A DNA stretch of 64,000 nucleotides, from contig DKCV01000022.1 in assembly GCA_002449265.1 (NCBI GenBank), positions 85,601 to 149,600 on the forward strand. Reading direction: 5' to 3'. Of this stretch, positions 18,310 to 27,573 are shown piece after piece. The DNA is from Caryophanales bacterium UBA6865. GTDB lineage: Bacteria > Bacillota_I > Bacilli_A > RFN20 > CAG-826. Below the pieces are notes generated by a model. It was not told the DNA's origin, searched no databases, and saw only the letters and a program-made list of their open reading frames with translations. Numbering within the stretch: position 1 is the first letter of the stretch; each line of letters begins with the position of its first letter. A program made the translations under genes and the position numbers.

Positions 18310-18459
18310 ATGGATAAATTCTCCGAATTCTTTCGTAATTCCATTCCCTCTGGAAGTACATCATGGCAAAAAACGAACGGCAAATACGTTGAATCAGCTT
18401 TCAAAAGCCAATCACAATTAACTAGCCTCGATGGTTCTAACGGAACTTGGCAACAATAA
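18310..18459 (+). CDS. Possible small ORF of 49 codons
   Basis: An ATG at 18310 is preceded by GAGGGG at a suitable distance and opens 49 codons rich in Ser, Gln and Asn (SGSTSWQKTNGKY...SLDGSNGTWQQ). I do not recognise it. It could equally be a fragment of a larger lost gene, as the surrounding 18.1-18.5 kb has no other coding signal. Confidence 0.25.
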   Translation: MDKFSEFFRNSIPSGSTSWQKTNGKYVESAFKSQSQLTSLDGSNGTWQQ

Positions 18460-18519
18460 AAGCGGCCAATCTTCCCACCTACTTTATTCCCTAATCACTA
18501 CATAACGCACACACAAAAA

Positions 18520-18601
18520 GGAAGTTTTGTGAAATTAGCATGCCAAAACGATGGAAGTTCTGTGAAATAATATCTAAAATATTATGGAAGTTTTGTGAAA
18601 T
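18520..18601 (+). repeat. Three iterons GGAAGTTTTGTGAAAT at exactly 33-bp spacing
   Basis: Copies begin at 18520, 18553 (one T-to-C change) and 18586. A TATTAT -10-like hexamer at 18580-18585 ends immediately before the third copy, so the last copy covers the start of transcription and the second the -35 region. The ATG of the ATPase follows at 18619. Confidence 0.85.
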
Positions 18602-18618
18602 ATAAGGAATGAAGACAC

Positions 18619-20016
18619 ATGATTACTGAATTAGACGAATACGAATTGGCCTTAGAAAGTGGCTTTTATCTAGAAAGAGACTGCTATTCAAAACTACTTT
18701 CTTGGAAAGCCAACAGAGCGAGGAAACATGTTGCTTGTTTCTTAAAAGGCGCAAGAAGAGTTGGGAAGTCCGTCCTTGCTTTAGAACTCGCCCACAAAGA
18801 GTATCGGTCTTTTATAAAAATATCGTTTGATAAAGCGTCTACTGCTATTAAAAATCTTTTTCTCGATTCTCTTGACGACCTTGATTACTTTTATGATCAG
18901 ATCATGGTTGCCTATGGCAAAATGCTATATTCAGGAGAATCGTTGATTATTTTAGATGAAATCCAATTGTTTAAACCAGCAAGACAAGCCATAAAAACGC
19001 TTCTCCTTGATGGCCGTTATGATATTTTGGAAACCGGTTCGCTTGCCTCTATCGTAAAAGCAAGCGATGAAGAAGAGAATTATTTATTGCCAAGCGAAGA
19101 GGATACCATCGAAGTTCATCCGCTTAGTTTTTCTGAATTTTTGAAAAACGACAAGCAAGAAATAATGATTCAACTACTAAGTGACTGTGCGAAAAAGAAT
19201 AAGCCATTAAACGCAGCGTATAGAAATATTTACCGCAAATTTAAGGAATATTTAATCGTAGGTGGGATGCCTAAACCAATACGCGTTTATTTACAAACTA
19301 AAGACTTTCGCGAAGCTGAAATAGAAAAGCAATCGATTATCTCCTTATATAAAGATGATTTGGCAAAGCAAAAAAGAGTAAATTCAAACTACGCTTTATC
19401 TATTTTGGAACTAATACCAAGCGAACTATCACACCACGATAGTCATTTTCATTATTCTCATATTGGCGAAAGCGCTCGAGAAAGGGATTATGGTGCCCCC
19501 ATGAAGTGGTTAAGCGATGCCGATATTGTTACTTTGTCTTACCCAGTAAACGAGCCATCGCCGCTTCCTTTATTAACGCTGAATCCAATAGAATTTAAAG
19601 CCTATCTCCTTGATACGGGTTTGCTATATTCTCTAACATACTCAAATTCAGTCCATGATGAATTGTTCTATAAGCGGCTTTTACTCGATAGACTTCATAT
19701 CAATGAAGGAATGTTTATTGAAAACTATGTAGCGCAGGCATTACGTCACAAAGGGAACAAAGTTTGCTATTACATCAAAAGAGATAAGAAAACATATAAG
19801 ACAATCATGAAAATTGATTTCCTGTGTTTAAAAAATGGAAAAATTACTCCCATAGAAGCAAAATCATCAGACGATTACTCGCATGATTCATTAATCAAAT
19901 TTAAGAAAAAATTCCAGTCTTTGGTCAACCAAGGCATCATTTTGTATGATGGGGATATCAAAACGAAAGAAGGCATTATTTATTATCCGGTATTCATGCT
20001 CGACTGGTTGTTTTGA
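18619..20016 (+). CDS. AAA_14-DUF4143 ATPase with intact PD-(D/E)XK-like motif
   Basis: The 465-residue protein has P-loop GARRVGKS (44-51), Walker B LIILDEIQ (D113, E114), LETGSL, LSFSEFL, and YLIVGGMP, then a winged-helix linker and DUF4143. The nuclease-like motif KIDFLCLKNGKITPIEAKS (D400, E413, K415) is complete. A 26-residue leader before the ATPase core is longer than in the paralogues. It is monocistronic behind its own iteron array. The family belongs to the MNS group of STAND-like ATPases; biological role unknown. Confidence 0.88.
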   Translation: MITELDEYELALESGFYLERDCYSKLLSWKANRARKHVACFLKGARRVGKSVLALELAHKEYRSFIKISFDKASTAIKNLFLDSLDDLDYFYDQIMVAYGKMLYSGESLIILDEIQLFKPARQAIKTLLLDGRYDILETGSLASIVKASDEEENYLLPSEEDTIEVHPLSFSEFLKNDKQEIMIQLLSDCAKKNKPLNAAYRNIYRKFKEYLIVGGMPKPIRVYLQTKDFREAEIEKQSIISLYKDDLAKQKRVNSNYALSILELIPSELSHHDSHFHYSHIGESARERDYGAPMKWLSDADIVTLSYPVNEPSPLPLLTLNPIEFKAYLLDTGLLYSLTYSNSVHDELFYKRLLLDRLHINEGMFIENYVAQALRHKGNKVCYYIKRDKKTYKTIMKIDFLCLKNGKITPIEAKSSDDYSHDSLIKFKKKFQSLVNQGIILYDGDIKTKEGIIYYPVFMLDWLF

Positions 20017-20201
20017 TCAACACAAAGTTCTCAAATAGGCAATATAAATCACCGTGTTTGCTGAATTTCTTCATGAAAATTAGTTAATAATCTCATCGTT
20101 CTATCCTTGGTAGCTGTCATCTTGACGAAAGCACTGACCTTCCCTTCTTTTCCCTTGCTCCATAGTTAAATTGAAGTTGAAACACAAACTCTTGTTACCG
20201 C

Positions 20202-20285
20202 AAAAGGTGCAATTAATTAGTGTCTAAACATACAAAAAGGTGCAATTAATTAACATAAAAAGAGTGCTAAAAGGTGCAATTAATT
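20202..20285 (+). repeat. Three iterons AAAAGGTGCAATTAATTA at 33-34-bp spacing
   Basis: Copies begin at 20202, 20235 and 20269. The last ends 23 bases before the ATG at 20309. The core AAAAGGTG-AA-T is shared with the array in front of the close paralogue at 47246, so operator and protein appear to have diverged together. Confidence 0.85.
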
Positions 20286-20308
20286 GTAAACTATGTTTGG
20301 AGTTTGGT

Positions 20309-21673
20309 ATGGAAAGAAAGTATTTATCGAAATTAGTGGAGTGGCTTAGCGACCCATTTAGAAAGCCTTTAATGGTTTGGGGCGCGCGCCAAGTTGGAAA
20401 ATCCTATTTAATTAAGGATCTTTTCGCGGAGAGATATTTCAAAAATCGTTATATCTATGTTGATTGCAGAGAAGAACATCGCTTTGTCGATTTTTGTGAA
20501 AGCCACGTGAATGCTAAAGAAGTGCTAAATTGGCTCTCGCTAGATAGAGGGATTGATATTGACAAAAATACCTTACTCATTTTTGATGAAGCCCAAGAAT
20601 GCCTTCCGATTGTAACTTTAATGAAATATTTTTGCCAAGAATTCCGGGATATTCCGGTTATCGTCACCGGCTCTATGGTCAGAATAAAAATACAAAGAGA
20701 AAATAGAAAAAGAGGGATAGGGGATAAAAACAAATTCCTTTTTCCGATTGGCAAAATTAACCAGCTCACCATCTACCCAATGAATTTTGGAGAGTTTCTT
20801 CTGAACAAGAACAAAATCGTATACGACCGCGTTGTTGATGCCTTTCATAAAAAGATGGTTTTAGATGATCCCGCCCATAATAAAGCCATGGATATTTTCT
20901 ATGATTATTTGCTTACTGGGGGCATGCCTGAAGCGGTCGATGCCTATTTAAAAACAAATTCATTCCAAAAATCGAGGGAGATATTGAAGGATTTGTATGA
21001 CAACTATCTTGCTGATATGGATTTATATCAAGCTAGCCCAGAATCGGTCGTTCGGGCTAAAAAAATATTTGAGAATATCTATACGGAGCTGAATAAAGAA
21101 TCGAAAAACTTCAAATCTTCTTTGATTGAACAAAAATCAAAAAATAGGGACATGAGAAGCCCTATTGATTGGCTCTCTTTAGCGTTCCTAGTTTATAAAT
21201 CCTCATTAGTGAAAGAAAAAGTAACAACCCCGTTGATCGATTCTAACGAATCATTGTTCCGGCTTTATTTGTCTGATATCGGGATGTTCTCTTATCAAAG
21301 TGATGTAGAGGCGACGACATTTCTTTCCGAAGAAGGGAGAAACTCTCTTTCTGGCATATTTTTTGAAAATTACGTTGCTTCTGAAATTGTTGAATCGGGA
21401 TCGAAACTATTTTACTGGAAGGGAAAAGGGGAGTCGGAATTTGAATTCCTCCTTCAAAATAAAGGCAATATTATTCCGGTTGATGTAAAAAAGAATAAGG
21501 GAACACTCAACTCGCTAGAAAAGTTTAAAGAGCATAACAAATTTGCTTATGCTGTAAAGATTTCTAATAACAAATATGGTTTTAATGAGGAAAGAAAAAT
21601 CCTTACAATTCCTTATTATTGTGTTTTTGCTTTTATGGATTCTTTATCCAAAGGTACGTTCGAGCTACGCTAA
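20309..21673 (+). CDS. AAA_14-DUF4143 ATPase, MERKYL subgroup
   Basis: The 454-residue protein starts at MERKYL, as does its paralogue at 47246 (458 residues), with a TTGGAG-like site upstream; a start 23 codons earlier lies inside the iterons and is rejected. It has P-loop GARQVGKS (25-32), Walker B LLIFDEAQE (D93, E94), IVTGSMV and LLTGGMPE. In DUF4143 the motif reads ESEFEFLLQNKGNIIPVDVKK, with E for D and D for E but the terminal K kept. It is monocistronic. The pair with 47246 shows the whole ATPase-iteron cassette as a duplicated unit. Confidence 0.87.
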   Translation: MERKYLSKLVEWLSDPFRKPLMVWGARQVGKSYLIKDLFAERYFKNRYIYVDCREEHRFVDFCESHVNAKEVLNWLSLDRGIDIDKNTLLIFDEAQECLPIVTLMKYFCQEFRDIPVIVTGSMVRIKIQRENRKRGIGDKNKFLFPIGKINQLTIYPMNFGEFLLNKNKIVYDRVVDAFHKKMVLDDPAHNKAMDIFYDYLLTGGMPEAVDAYLKTNSFQKSREILKDLYDNYLADMDLYQASPESVVRAKKIFENIYTELNKESKNFKSSLIEQKSKNRDMRSPIDWLSLAFLVYKSSLVKEKVTTPLIDSNESLFRLYLSDIGMFSYQSDVEATTFLSEEGRNSLSGIFFENYVASEIVESGSKLFYWKGKGESEFEFLLQNKGNIIPVDVKKNKGTLNSLEKFKEHNKFAYAVKISNNKYGFNEERKILTIPYYCVFAFMDSLSKGTFELR

Positions 21674-21695
21674 GGCAAAACGATTCGTCTACTTT

Positions 21696-22592
21696 CTAAG
21701 ATTTTGCTAAATTGACAAGAAAGAAACCCACCATCTCACTAATGGCAATTTTAGATTCTTCTAGTTCAGGGAATAGAGACACAAACGCGTGGGGGAGCTT
21801 CTTTTTGCCTTCCATATCGAGAAAGATATTGTCGTTCTCATTGCTAGTTAACGCCTTCGCGTAGTTTCTACTGTAGTGTCTTAAGAAATCGCCTTTCCCT
21901 GTGACTAAAAAGCAAGGTGGAAGAGAAGCGATAATCTCAGGATTTTCGGGATTTAGGCAAGGATAAAAAGACGCTTTCTTATAGTTAGCCCCATAGACGA
22001 GTTTTGGTAAAAATATTCCAATAGAATCTAACTGTGTCGTATAAAACATGCCGCTGATTAACCCAAGCGCTTTAATTTCTGGAATGATGGAACCAATACT
22101 TCCCATCGCTTCAGCGATTTTAGGGTTTCTTTTCATCGCGGCTAGATAAAGGGATAAATAAGCGCCCGCGCTATCACCAAAAAGGATGATTTCTTTTGAA
22201 TTTTCTAATTCGCTAACCTTATTGATCCCAACGATAAGGGAGTGGAGGATTTCTTGAAATTTGGCTTCCGGGGCTAGAGGGTAATTAAGGCTATATACGA
22301 TAAATCCTTCTTTTGCGAATAAGACATTTGATGCACGGTTTTCTTCTTTCTTACCAAGAAGCAATCCGCCACCATGGATATTAATTAGAACACCTTTGAT
22401 TTCTTGATTAATGGGCTTAAGAACTTCCATTTTGTGACATGCTTTATTGTCACCAAAATAGTCAATGTTATCGACAAGAATAACGCCTTCTTTTAAAAGG
22501 TTTTCTTCATTAGGGACACCGCGTGAATTAAGCCAATCATCAAGTTGCTTTTCTTGCTTTTTGATTTGTTTTGCGATGAATTTTTCTAACAT
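21696..22592 (-). CDS. Alpha/beta hydrolase (HSL-like esterase)
   Basis: The 298-residue cytoplasmic protein has the oxyanion motif HGGG (73-76), nucleophile elbow GDSAG (S141), acid D235 (TGKGDFLRHY) and H268 (KKLPHAFV), the complete triad of the hormone-sensitive-lipase family (Abhydrolase_3). Substrate unknown; small acyl esters are typical. A charged N-terminal segment precedes the core. It runs convergent with the ATPase at 20309 and 22 bp separate them. Confidence 0.88.
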   Translation of the reverse strand: MLEKFIAKQIKKQEKQLDDWLNSRGVPNEENLLKEGVILVDNIDYFGDNKACHKMEVLKPINQEIKGVLINIHGGGLLLGKKEENRASNVLFAKEGFIVYSLNYPLAPEAKFQEILHSLIVGINKVSELENSKEIILFGDSAGAYLSLYLAAMKRNPKIAEAMGSIGSIIPEIKALGLISGMFYTTQLDSIGIFLPKLVYGANYKKASFYPCLNPENPEIIASLPPCFLVTGKGDFLRHYSRNYAKALTSNENDNIFLDMEGKKKLPHAFVSLFPELEESKIAISEMVGFFLVNLAKS

Positions 22593-22689
22593 AAAGCTAT
22601 CCTTTTTTCTTTCTTTAATTATAGGCGATTTGTATCGTTTTTATGATGAAAATCCGCGCAAAAACGGATTAAATGAATGAATAACCATT

Positions 22690-22718
22690 AAAAAATCCCC
22701 ACTTTTGAAGTGGGGACA
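22690..22718 (-). terminator. Rho-independent terminator of the ABC transporter gene
   Basis: TCCCCACTT and AAGTGGGGA form a perfect 9-bp stem with a 3-base loop; read on the minus strand it is followed by a run of six T. Confidence 0.9.
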
Positions 22719-22738
22719 TTAGTCGAATTTGAATTGAT

Positions 22739-25700
22739 TTAACGGTTTTGGATTGCATCGATTGGCTTTTTGTTCGCGATTTTCGTAACTGGCAAGAATG
22801 CAGAAATCACGCTTGCTAGTAAAGAAATGCCTAGTAGGCACAAGACAATTAGAATGTTTGGCGACATGAGGTCAAAATTGAAATTGCCCGATTTTCCTAG
22901 TTCGGTGTTTATCACATACGACATGACAAACACAGCGATGGTGGACAATATGAAATTGATTGCTGCGATGATGAAAGCTTCCGAATAGAAGATTTTGAAG
23001 ACATCGCTCCGTTTTGCCCCAACGGCACGCAAAATCCCGATTTCGCGTTTTTTGTTGTTGATGGAAACGGAAATGAAGTTATAGAAGAGGAGCATGCTAA
23101 AGACCGCCATCGCGATGCCGACATATAAGAACACTTGGGTTAACACCGTTATCATGCTCGCCGTGCTCTCTACGGTACTTAAAGCGCTATCTTGTATATT
23201 CATTCGCCAAGCACCATCAGGAATATCATCATACGACTTTGCGTCGACGAATACTTTCTTCTTTGCCATGTAAAGATCTAAGAAACGGCTTACCGCGTTT
23301 TTATCGCTGCCAAAGCCAATAAAGCAAGCTCTATTTTCGTTAGAGTAGCCGCCATATCCGTTCTTTCTCATTGCATCGCGGATTGTGGTTGCGTCTATTT
23401 TGGAGATACTTATGTAGGTGGAATAATATTCAACAGGTGTGAGGTCGATGCCAACCGCCTTAAACGTCCATTCTTCTTTTGGTTCTAAGCCGTTGTTCTT
23501 TCTTTCTCCGGTTGGGAGTTCTCCTGTGATTGAGGGGAAAGAAATGGTTTCAGTGATCTCGCTTAAGATTTCTTTTTGTTTTTTGACCCATTCCTTTTGG
23601 AATCCCTGATATTCTTCCGTGCTTCGCCCGGTTTGGATATCGAATAGGAAACTTCGAAGCGCCTCTTTTTTACTTGCCTCGTCTTCTCCGTAGTAATCTG
23701 GGAATCCTTCACTATTTTTGTATTTGTTATATAAAGCTTCAGTGTAAATTTTTTCGATATAGTCGCGTTGCGCTTGATATTCGCCTCTGCTTATCTTTTG
23801 ATAGGCATTAGCAAAACTACCTTCTTCTGGGCTTTCCACCGAATTAGAATCCGTGATGTTAGCAAAAACATATAGAGGGACTAAAGCCTCGCCTTTGGAT
23901 AAAGTGGCTTTGTTCTTTTCGAAATAGAATTCATTTTCTTGATGAGAAGGGAAATAGCCTAGGCTATAGTAGCCCTTATTGCTATCCCCGTTGTCATTAA
24001 CGAGTTGACTAGAGATGGTGATATCACTTTCTTTCTGGCCTTCTTCGCCTTTAATGAATAAAGTCGTATGAATTGAGGTACTATATCCGTTGGATAAATT
24101 ATTTAGCTCTTGATAATTGGGATCGACATAGGTGACGTTTGAAGAATTAGAACGATAAGACAATAGACGTTCTGGCAATTTGGTGTTGATGATGCCAGTA
24201 ATGGTGTAGGTCTTATCTTGTCTACCCATCGATGAATAATCGTTGCTTGTGGCAGTTAATGAGGTCCCAATGACGTCATTATAGCTAATTTTAGTCGTAG
24301 TGACGCTGCTATTAGATAGTCCTAAATCCTCATAGGAATAATAAGCAAATAAAGATATTGCGCATTCGTTATTATTTTTTGGGAGTTCACCCGCTTCCAA
24401 AGATAGGCCTAGATTATTCAAGACATCGTTCCCATTAGAGCCTAGTGAAAGGGCGGATGTGAGATTCAAGGCATGGAACATATCTCTTTCTTGCTTGACG
24501 GGAAGAGAAACACGGCTGTTTTCAGCTTTATATACCTTTACGCCCGTTTCTTCGATTTTGCTGATTCGTTCGTTAGTCAAACCCTCGTCGTCATTTTTTC
24601 CATAAACCGTAGCAGGGAAAGAAGACATTTCATTTTTATCGATTGTGGATTTAAGCGCACTTTGCTCGCTAAACATGGATAAAGTCAAACTCGCGCCGAA
24701 TAGTGAGAAAGCGATCGTGGATAATAGGATCGTCATCGCTAGACGGAACGGCTTAACGCGTAAGGATTTAGAACCCATTTTGAACGCGTGAGATAAAGAG
24801 AATTTGCTCTTAATTGGCTTAAATGTCCCTTTGCCCTCTTTGATTTTATTCGGATCAGTTTTTACGAATTCTTCGCGATTGCCCTCTTTATCGATTTTCG
24901 CCGCTTCGCAAATCGCTTCGTTTACGTGACTATCCGCGGTGATGAAAACATCGGTGCCACTTCTAGTGATTGCGTTATTGATAATAGGGAGGTCAGCGGC
25001 GGTAAGCGGCCTATTTTTGCTTAAGCGAATGATGTTATCTCCAATAAGAGACACGCCTTCGGCTGGCTTTACGCTCGCTAAGGAGGTCTTGCTGATATCA
25101 GAAATGACTTTTCCATCCTTTAATTCGATGACGCGGTCACCAAAGTGTTCGGCAAAGTCGCGGTCATGAGAAACAATAACAACGAGTTTTGTCTTCGATA
25201 GCTTTTTCAACGTCTCAAAGACTTGTTTGCCAGTATTGCTATCAAGCGCGCCAGTTGGCTCATCGCCAAAGATGATTTTAGGTTCCTTGACTAAGGCTCT
25301 AGCAATCGCGACTCTTTGTTTTTGACCACCAGAAAGTTCGTTTGGCTTCCGTTTTCCATAACCCGCCAAATCAACTTCGCTAAGAATTTTATTCACTTCT
25401 TCATCGGTGGCTTTTTTGTGTTGGAGCTGCAAAGCCAAGGCGATATTCTCTTTTACGGTAAAGTCGGAAAGAATGTTATATTCTTGGAAAATAAATCCTA
25501 GGTAAGTGTTTCGATAAGAATCCATCTCGCCTTTTGAGAAACTTTTACTCGATTTCCCGTTGATGATGATTTCTCCATCATCTGCATTATCAAGTCCACC
25601 CATGACATTGAGCAATGTGGATTTTCCTGAACCTGATTTACCCAAGATAAAAACAAGCCCTGTTTCAGGGAATTTCAAAGAAACGTCATTCAAGGCGTAA

Positions 25701-25759
25701 ACCGGTTCTGCGTTTTTCACGCGATAGACACGTTTTAAGTGCCGTACTTCAAGCATCAT
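22739..25759 (-). CDS. MacB-like ABC transporter, ATPase fused to FtsX-type permease
   Basis: The start at 25759 (MMLEVRHL) follows AAAGGGGG; an upstream ATG eleven codons earlier lacks a site. About 1,006 residues. The N-terminal ATPase has Walker A GKSGSGKST, signature LSGGQKQR, Walker B IIFGDEP and H-loop VSHD. After a linker come a membrane helix (RLAMTILLSTIAFSLFGASL), a large extracellular domain of about 450 residues, and three C-terminal helices with the FtsX phrase NNKKREIGILRAVGAKRSDVFKIFYSEA. Type VII ABC proteins couple ATP hydrolysis to extracytoplasmic mechanical work, such as peptide or lipoprotein export or antibiotic resistance. It is monocistronic with its own terminator. 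Confidence 0.9.
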   Translation of the reverse strand: MMLEVRHLKRVYRVKNAEPVYALNDVSLKFPETGLVFILGKSGSGKSTLLNVMGGLDNADDGEIIINGKSSKSFSKGEMDSYRNTYLGFIFQEYNILSDFTVKENIALALQLQHKKATDEEVNKILSEVDLAGYGKRKPNELSGGQKQRVAIARALVKEPKIIFGDEPTGALDSNTGKQVFETLKKLSKTKLVVIVSHDRDFAEHFGDRVIELKDGKVISDISKTSLASVKPAEGVSLIGDNIIRLSKNRPLTAADLPIINNAITRSGTDVFITADSHVNEAICEAAKIDKEGNREEFVKTDPNKIKEGKGTFKPIKSKFSLSHAFKMGSKSLRVKPFRLAMTILLSTIAFSLFGASLTLSMFSEQSALKSTIDKNEMSSFPATVYGKNDDEGLTNERISKIEETGVKVYKAENSRVSLPVKQERDMFHALNLTSALSLGSNGNDVLNNLGLSLEAGELPKNNNECAISLFAYYSYEDLGLSNSSVTTTKISYNDVIGTSLTATSNDYSSMGRQDKTYTITGIINTKLPERLLSYRSNSSNVTYVDPNYQELNNLSNGYSTSIHTTLFIKGEEGQKESDITISSQLVNDNGDSNKGYYSLGYFPSHQENEFYFEKNKATLSKGEALVPLYVFANITDSNSVESPEEGSFANAYQKISRGEYQAQRDYIEKIYTEALYNKYKNSEGFPDYYGEDEASKKEALRSFLFDIQTGRSTEEYQGFQKEWVKKQKEILSEITETISFPSITGELPTGERKNNGLEPKEEWTFKAVGIDLTPVEYYSTYISISKIDATTIRDAMRKNGYGGYSNENRACFIGFGSDKNAVSRFLDLYMAKKKVFVDAKSYDDIPDGAWRMNIQDSALSTVESTASMITVLTQVFLYVGIAMAVFSMLLFYNFISVSINNKKREIGILRAVGAKRSDVFKIFYSEAFIIAAINFILSTIAVFVMSYVINTELGKSGNFNFDLMSPNILIVLCLLGISLLASVISAFLPVTKIANKKPIDAIQNR

Positions 25760-25936
25760 AACTAGCCCCCTTTTATTTATTGCGGAGGTCATTATACTAG
25801 TTCTTTAATTAAATTAAAAAACATAATTGCGTTTCATAGGATTATTAGTGAATCTTCCCTCTACTTTTAGGGGTACGGCAGTGGGCCCAACTTCATGCTG
25901 ATAATTTTGACAAGAGAATCTTTGCTGCTTAAAATT

Positions 25937-25970
25937 AACTCGGAACAAACCGAGTCTGAGGAAACCGAGT
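25937..25970 (+). promoter_or_regulatory. AACTCGG/AAACCGAGT repeats overlapping the ribosome binding site
   Basis: ACTCGG (25938-25943) is inverted with CCGAGT (25950-25955), and AAACCGAGT is repeated at 25947-25955 and 25962-25970. The second copy ends one base before the ATG at 25972, and the presumed site GAGGA lies between the copies. A bound protein, or an RNA hairpin formed by the inverted arms, would block initiation. Confidence 0.65.
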
Positions 25971-25971
25971 T

Positions 25972-27351
25972 ATGACATTTATCGGAAGAGAACGTGAATT
26001 AGCCAAGCTAAAAGAACTATATTTCTCAAAAGGGCAAGATGGGATTTTGCTATATGGGAGAAGACGAATCGGCAAGAGCGAACTGATTAAAAAGTCGCTA
26101 GAAGGATGTTCAATACCGTCGTTATATTTTGAATGCACGGATACTTCTGAAGAAACCAACCTTTCTATGTTTTGCGAATTGATTGGGGATGCGTTTCATA
26201 TTCCTACCCCTGCATTTTCACATTTTTTCGATGCGATTGAATATCTATTTGCAAAAGCGGAAACCATGCCGATTATTTTAGTATTAGATGAGTATCCTTA
26301 TCTCCGTGAGAAGATAGAGGGATGCGATTCTCTTTTACAAAAGGTCATTGATAAACACGCGATGAGCGGAAATATGAAATTTATCGTCTGTGGATCGTTT
26401 GTGCAAACCATGAAAGCATTAGTGGGGGAAAGCTCTCCCTTGTATAAAAGGTTTGGGAGAGAAATGCCTGTATTACCAATGGACTATTTAGAATCCTCAA
26501 TGTTTTATCCGAATTTTTCCTCCGAGGATAAAGTTAGAATCTATTCTGTTTTCGGTGGTGTGCCTTTTTATAACCGCTACATCGATGATAGAAAATCCGT
26601 CAAAGAGAATATCGTTGATCTTTTGCTCTCTAACGATGGTCGCTTTCATAATGAAGTGGAGTCGTCGCTTCGGATTGAATTAGGCAAAATGTGCAACGCT
26701 AACGAGGCATTTCTTGCCATTGGGAAGGGGTTTTGCAAATTCAATGACATCCTTTCTCAATCGGGGGTTTCTTCTTCTCCTGCTTTAGCGGATGTCTTAA
26801 AAAAGCTCACGAATGCAGGGCTCGTTCGAAAGATTTACCCAATTAACGATGAATCCGAAAAAAAGAGCATTTATCAAGTCGATGACCGCCTTTCTCGGTT
26901 CTATTTTCGATATTTATTGCCTCGTAAATCGTTCCTTTCTGTCATGAACCCTTATGTTTTTTATGACCGTTATGTCGCAAAAGATTTTGAAGAAATATAT
27001 GTCCCTAAAGAATTTGAAAGCGTAGCGAAAGCATTCTTGATTCGGCAAAACTTAAAAGGGAAAATCGACCCGCCTTTGGAGCAAATTGGAACATATTATT
27101 ACGATGATCCTATCAATCGAAAAAACGGGCAATTTGATGTCGTAACTTATAATGGCGAGCATTATTGCTTTTATGAAGTCAAATTCACTTCTTCTATGTT
27201 AAATCCTTCAATTTACGAAGAAGAAAGAAAACAAGTCGCGGATTGCGGTATCAAGAATGTAGAGCTTGGCTTCTTCTCTCGAAGTGGATATATCGGAAAA
27301 TGGCCTAATGTGGAACGCTTTACGCTAGAAGACGTTTACCGCAATGATTAA
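25972..27351 (+). CDS. ATPase_2 / DUF234-type archaeal-like ATPase with nuclease motif
   Basis: The 459-residue protein opens with FIGREREL, P-loop GRRRIGKS (29-36), Walker B ILVLDEYPYL (D106, E107) and IVCGSF, followed by a winged-helix segment (SSPALADVLKKLTNAGLVRK) and a C-terminal DUF234 domain whose motif QFDVVTYNGEHYCFYEVKFT (D, E, K) is intact. It is a more distant relative of the DUF4143 proteins in this window and, like them, monocistronic behind a private repeat. Role unknown. Confidence 0.87.
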   Translation: MTFIGRERELAKLKELYFSKGQDGILLYGRRRIGKSELIKKSLEGCSIPSLYFECTDTSEETNLSMFCELIGDAFHIPTPAFSHFFDAIEYLFAKAETMPIILVLDEYPYLREKIEGCDSLLQKVIDKHAMSGNMKFIVCGSFVQTMKALVGESSPLYKRFGREMPVLPMDYLESSMFYPNFSSEDKVRIYSVFGGVPFYNRYIDDRKSVKENIVDLLLSNDGRFHNEVESSLRIELGKMCNANEAFLAIGKGFCKFNDILSQSGVSSSPALADVLKKLTNAGLVRKIYPINDESEKKSIYQVDDRLSRFYFRYLLPRKSFLSVMNPYVFYDRYVAKDFEEIYVPKEFESVAKAFLIRQNLKGKIDPPLEQIGTYYYDDPINRKNGQFDVVTYNGEHYCFYEVKFTSSMLNPSIYEEERKQVADCGIKNVELGFFSRSGYIGKWPNVERFTLEDVYRND

Positions 27352-27573
27352 GGCGATTGTGTCTTACTTCACTAACGAGTTCTAAGCATGAAACGTCGTT
27401 TATATGCGTTTTAAACGAATAGCGTTTTGTTTATCAATCACACCAGGGATAAATCTAATAGCGATGAGTAGTACACCATCGCTATATTATTTAGTGAAAT
27501 TAACATTTTAGGAAGATATAATCAATCACCTTTATAGAATAAAGGTTGCGAGGAAAACGAAAAGGAGATTGCC

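Noticed and set aside
20202..20285. CRISPR array or plasmid replication origin
   Set aside because: Only three short repeats with 15-16-bp AT-rich gaps, directly upstream of an ATPase gene, with no Cas or Rep genes; promoter operator is the better reading.
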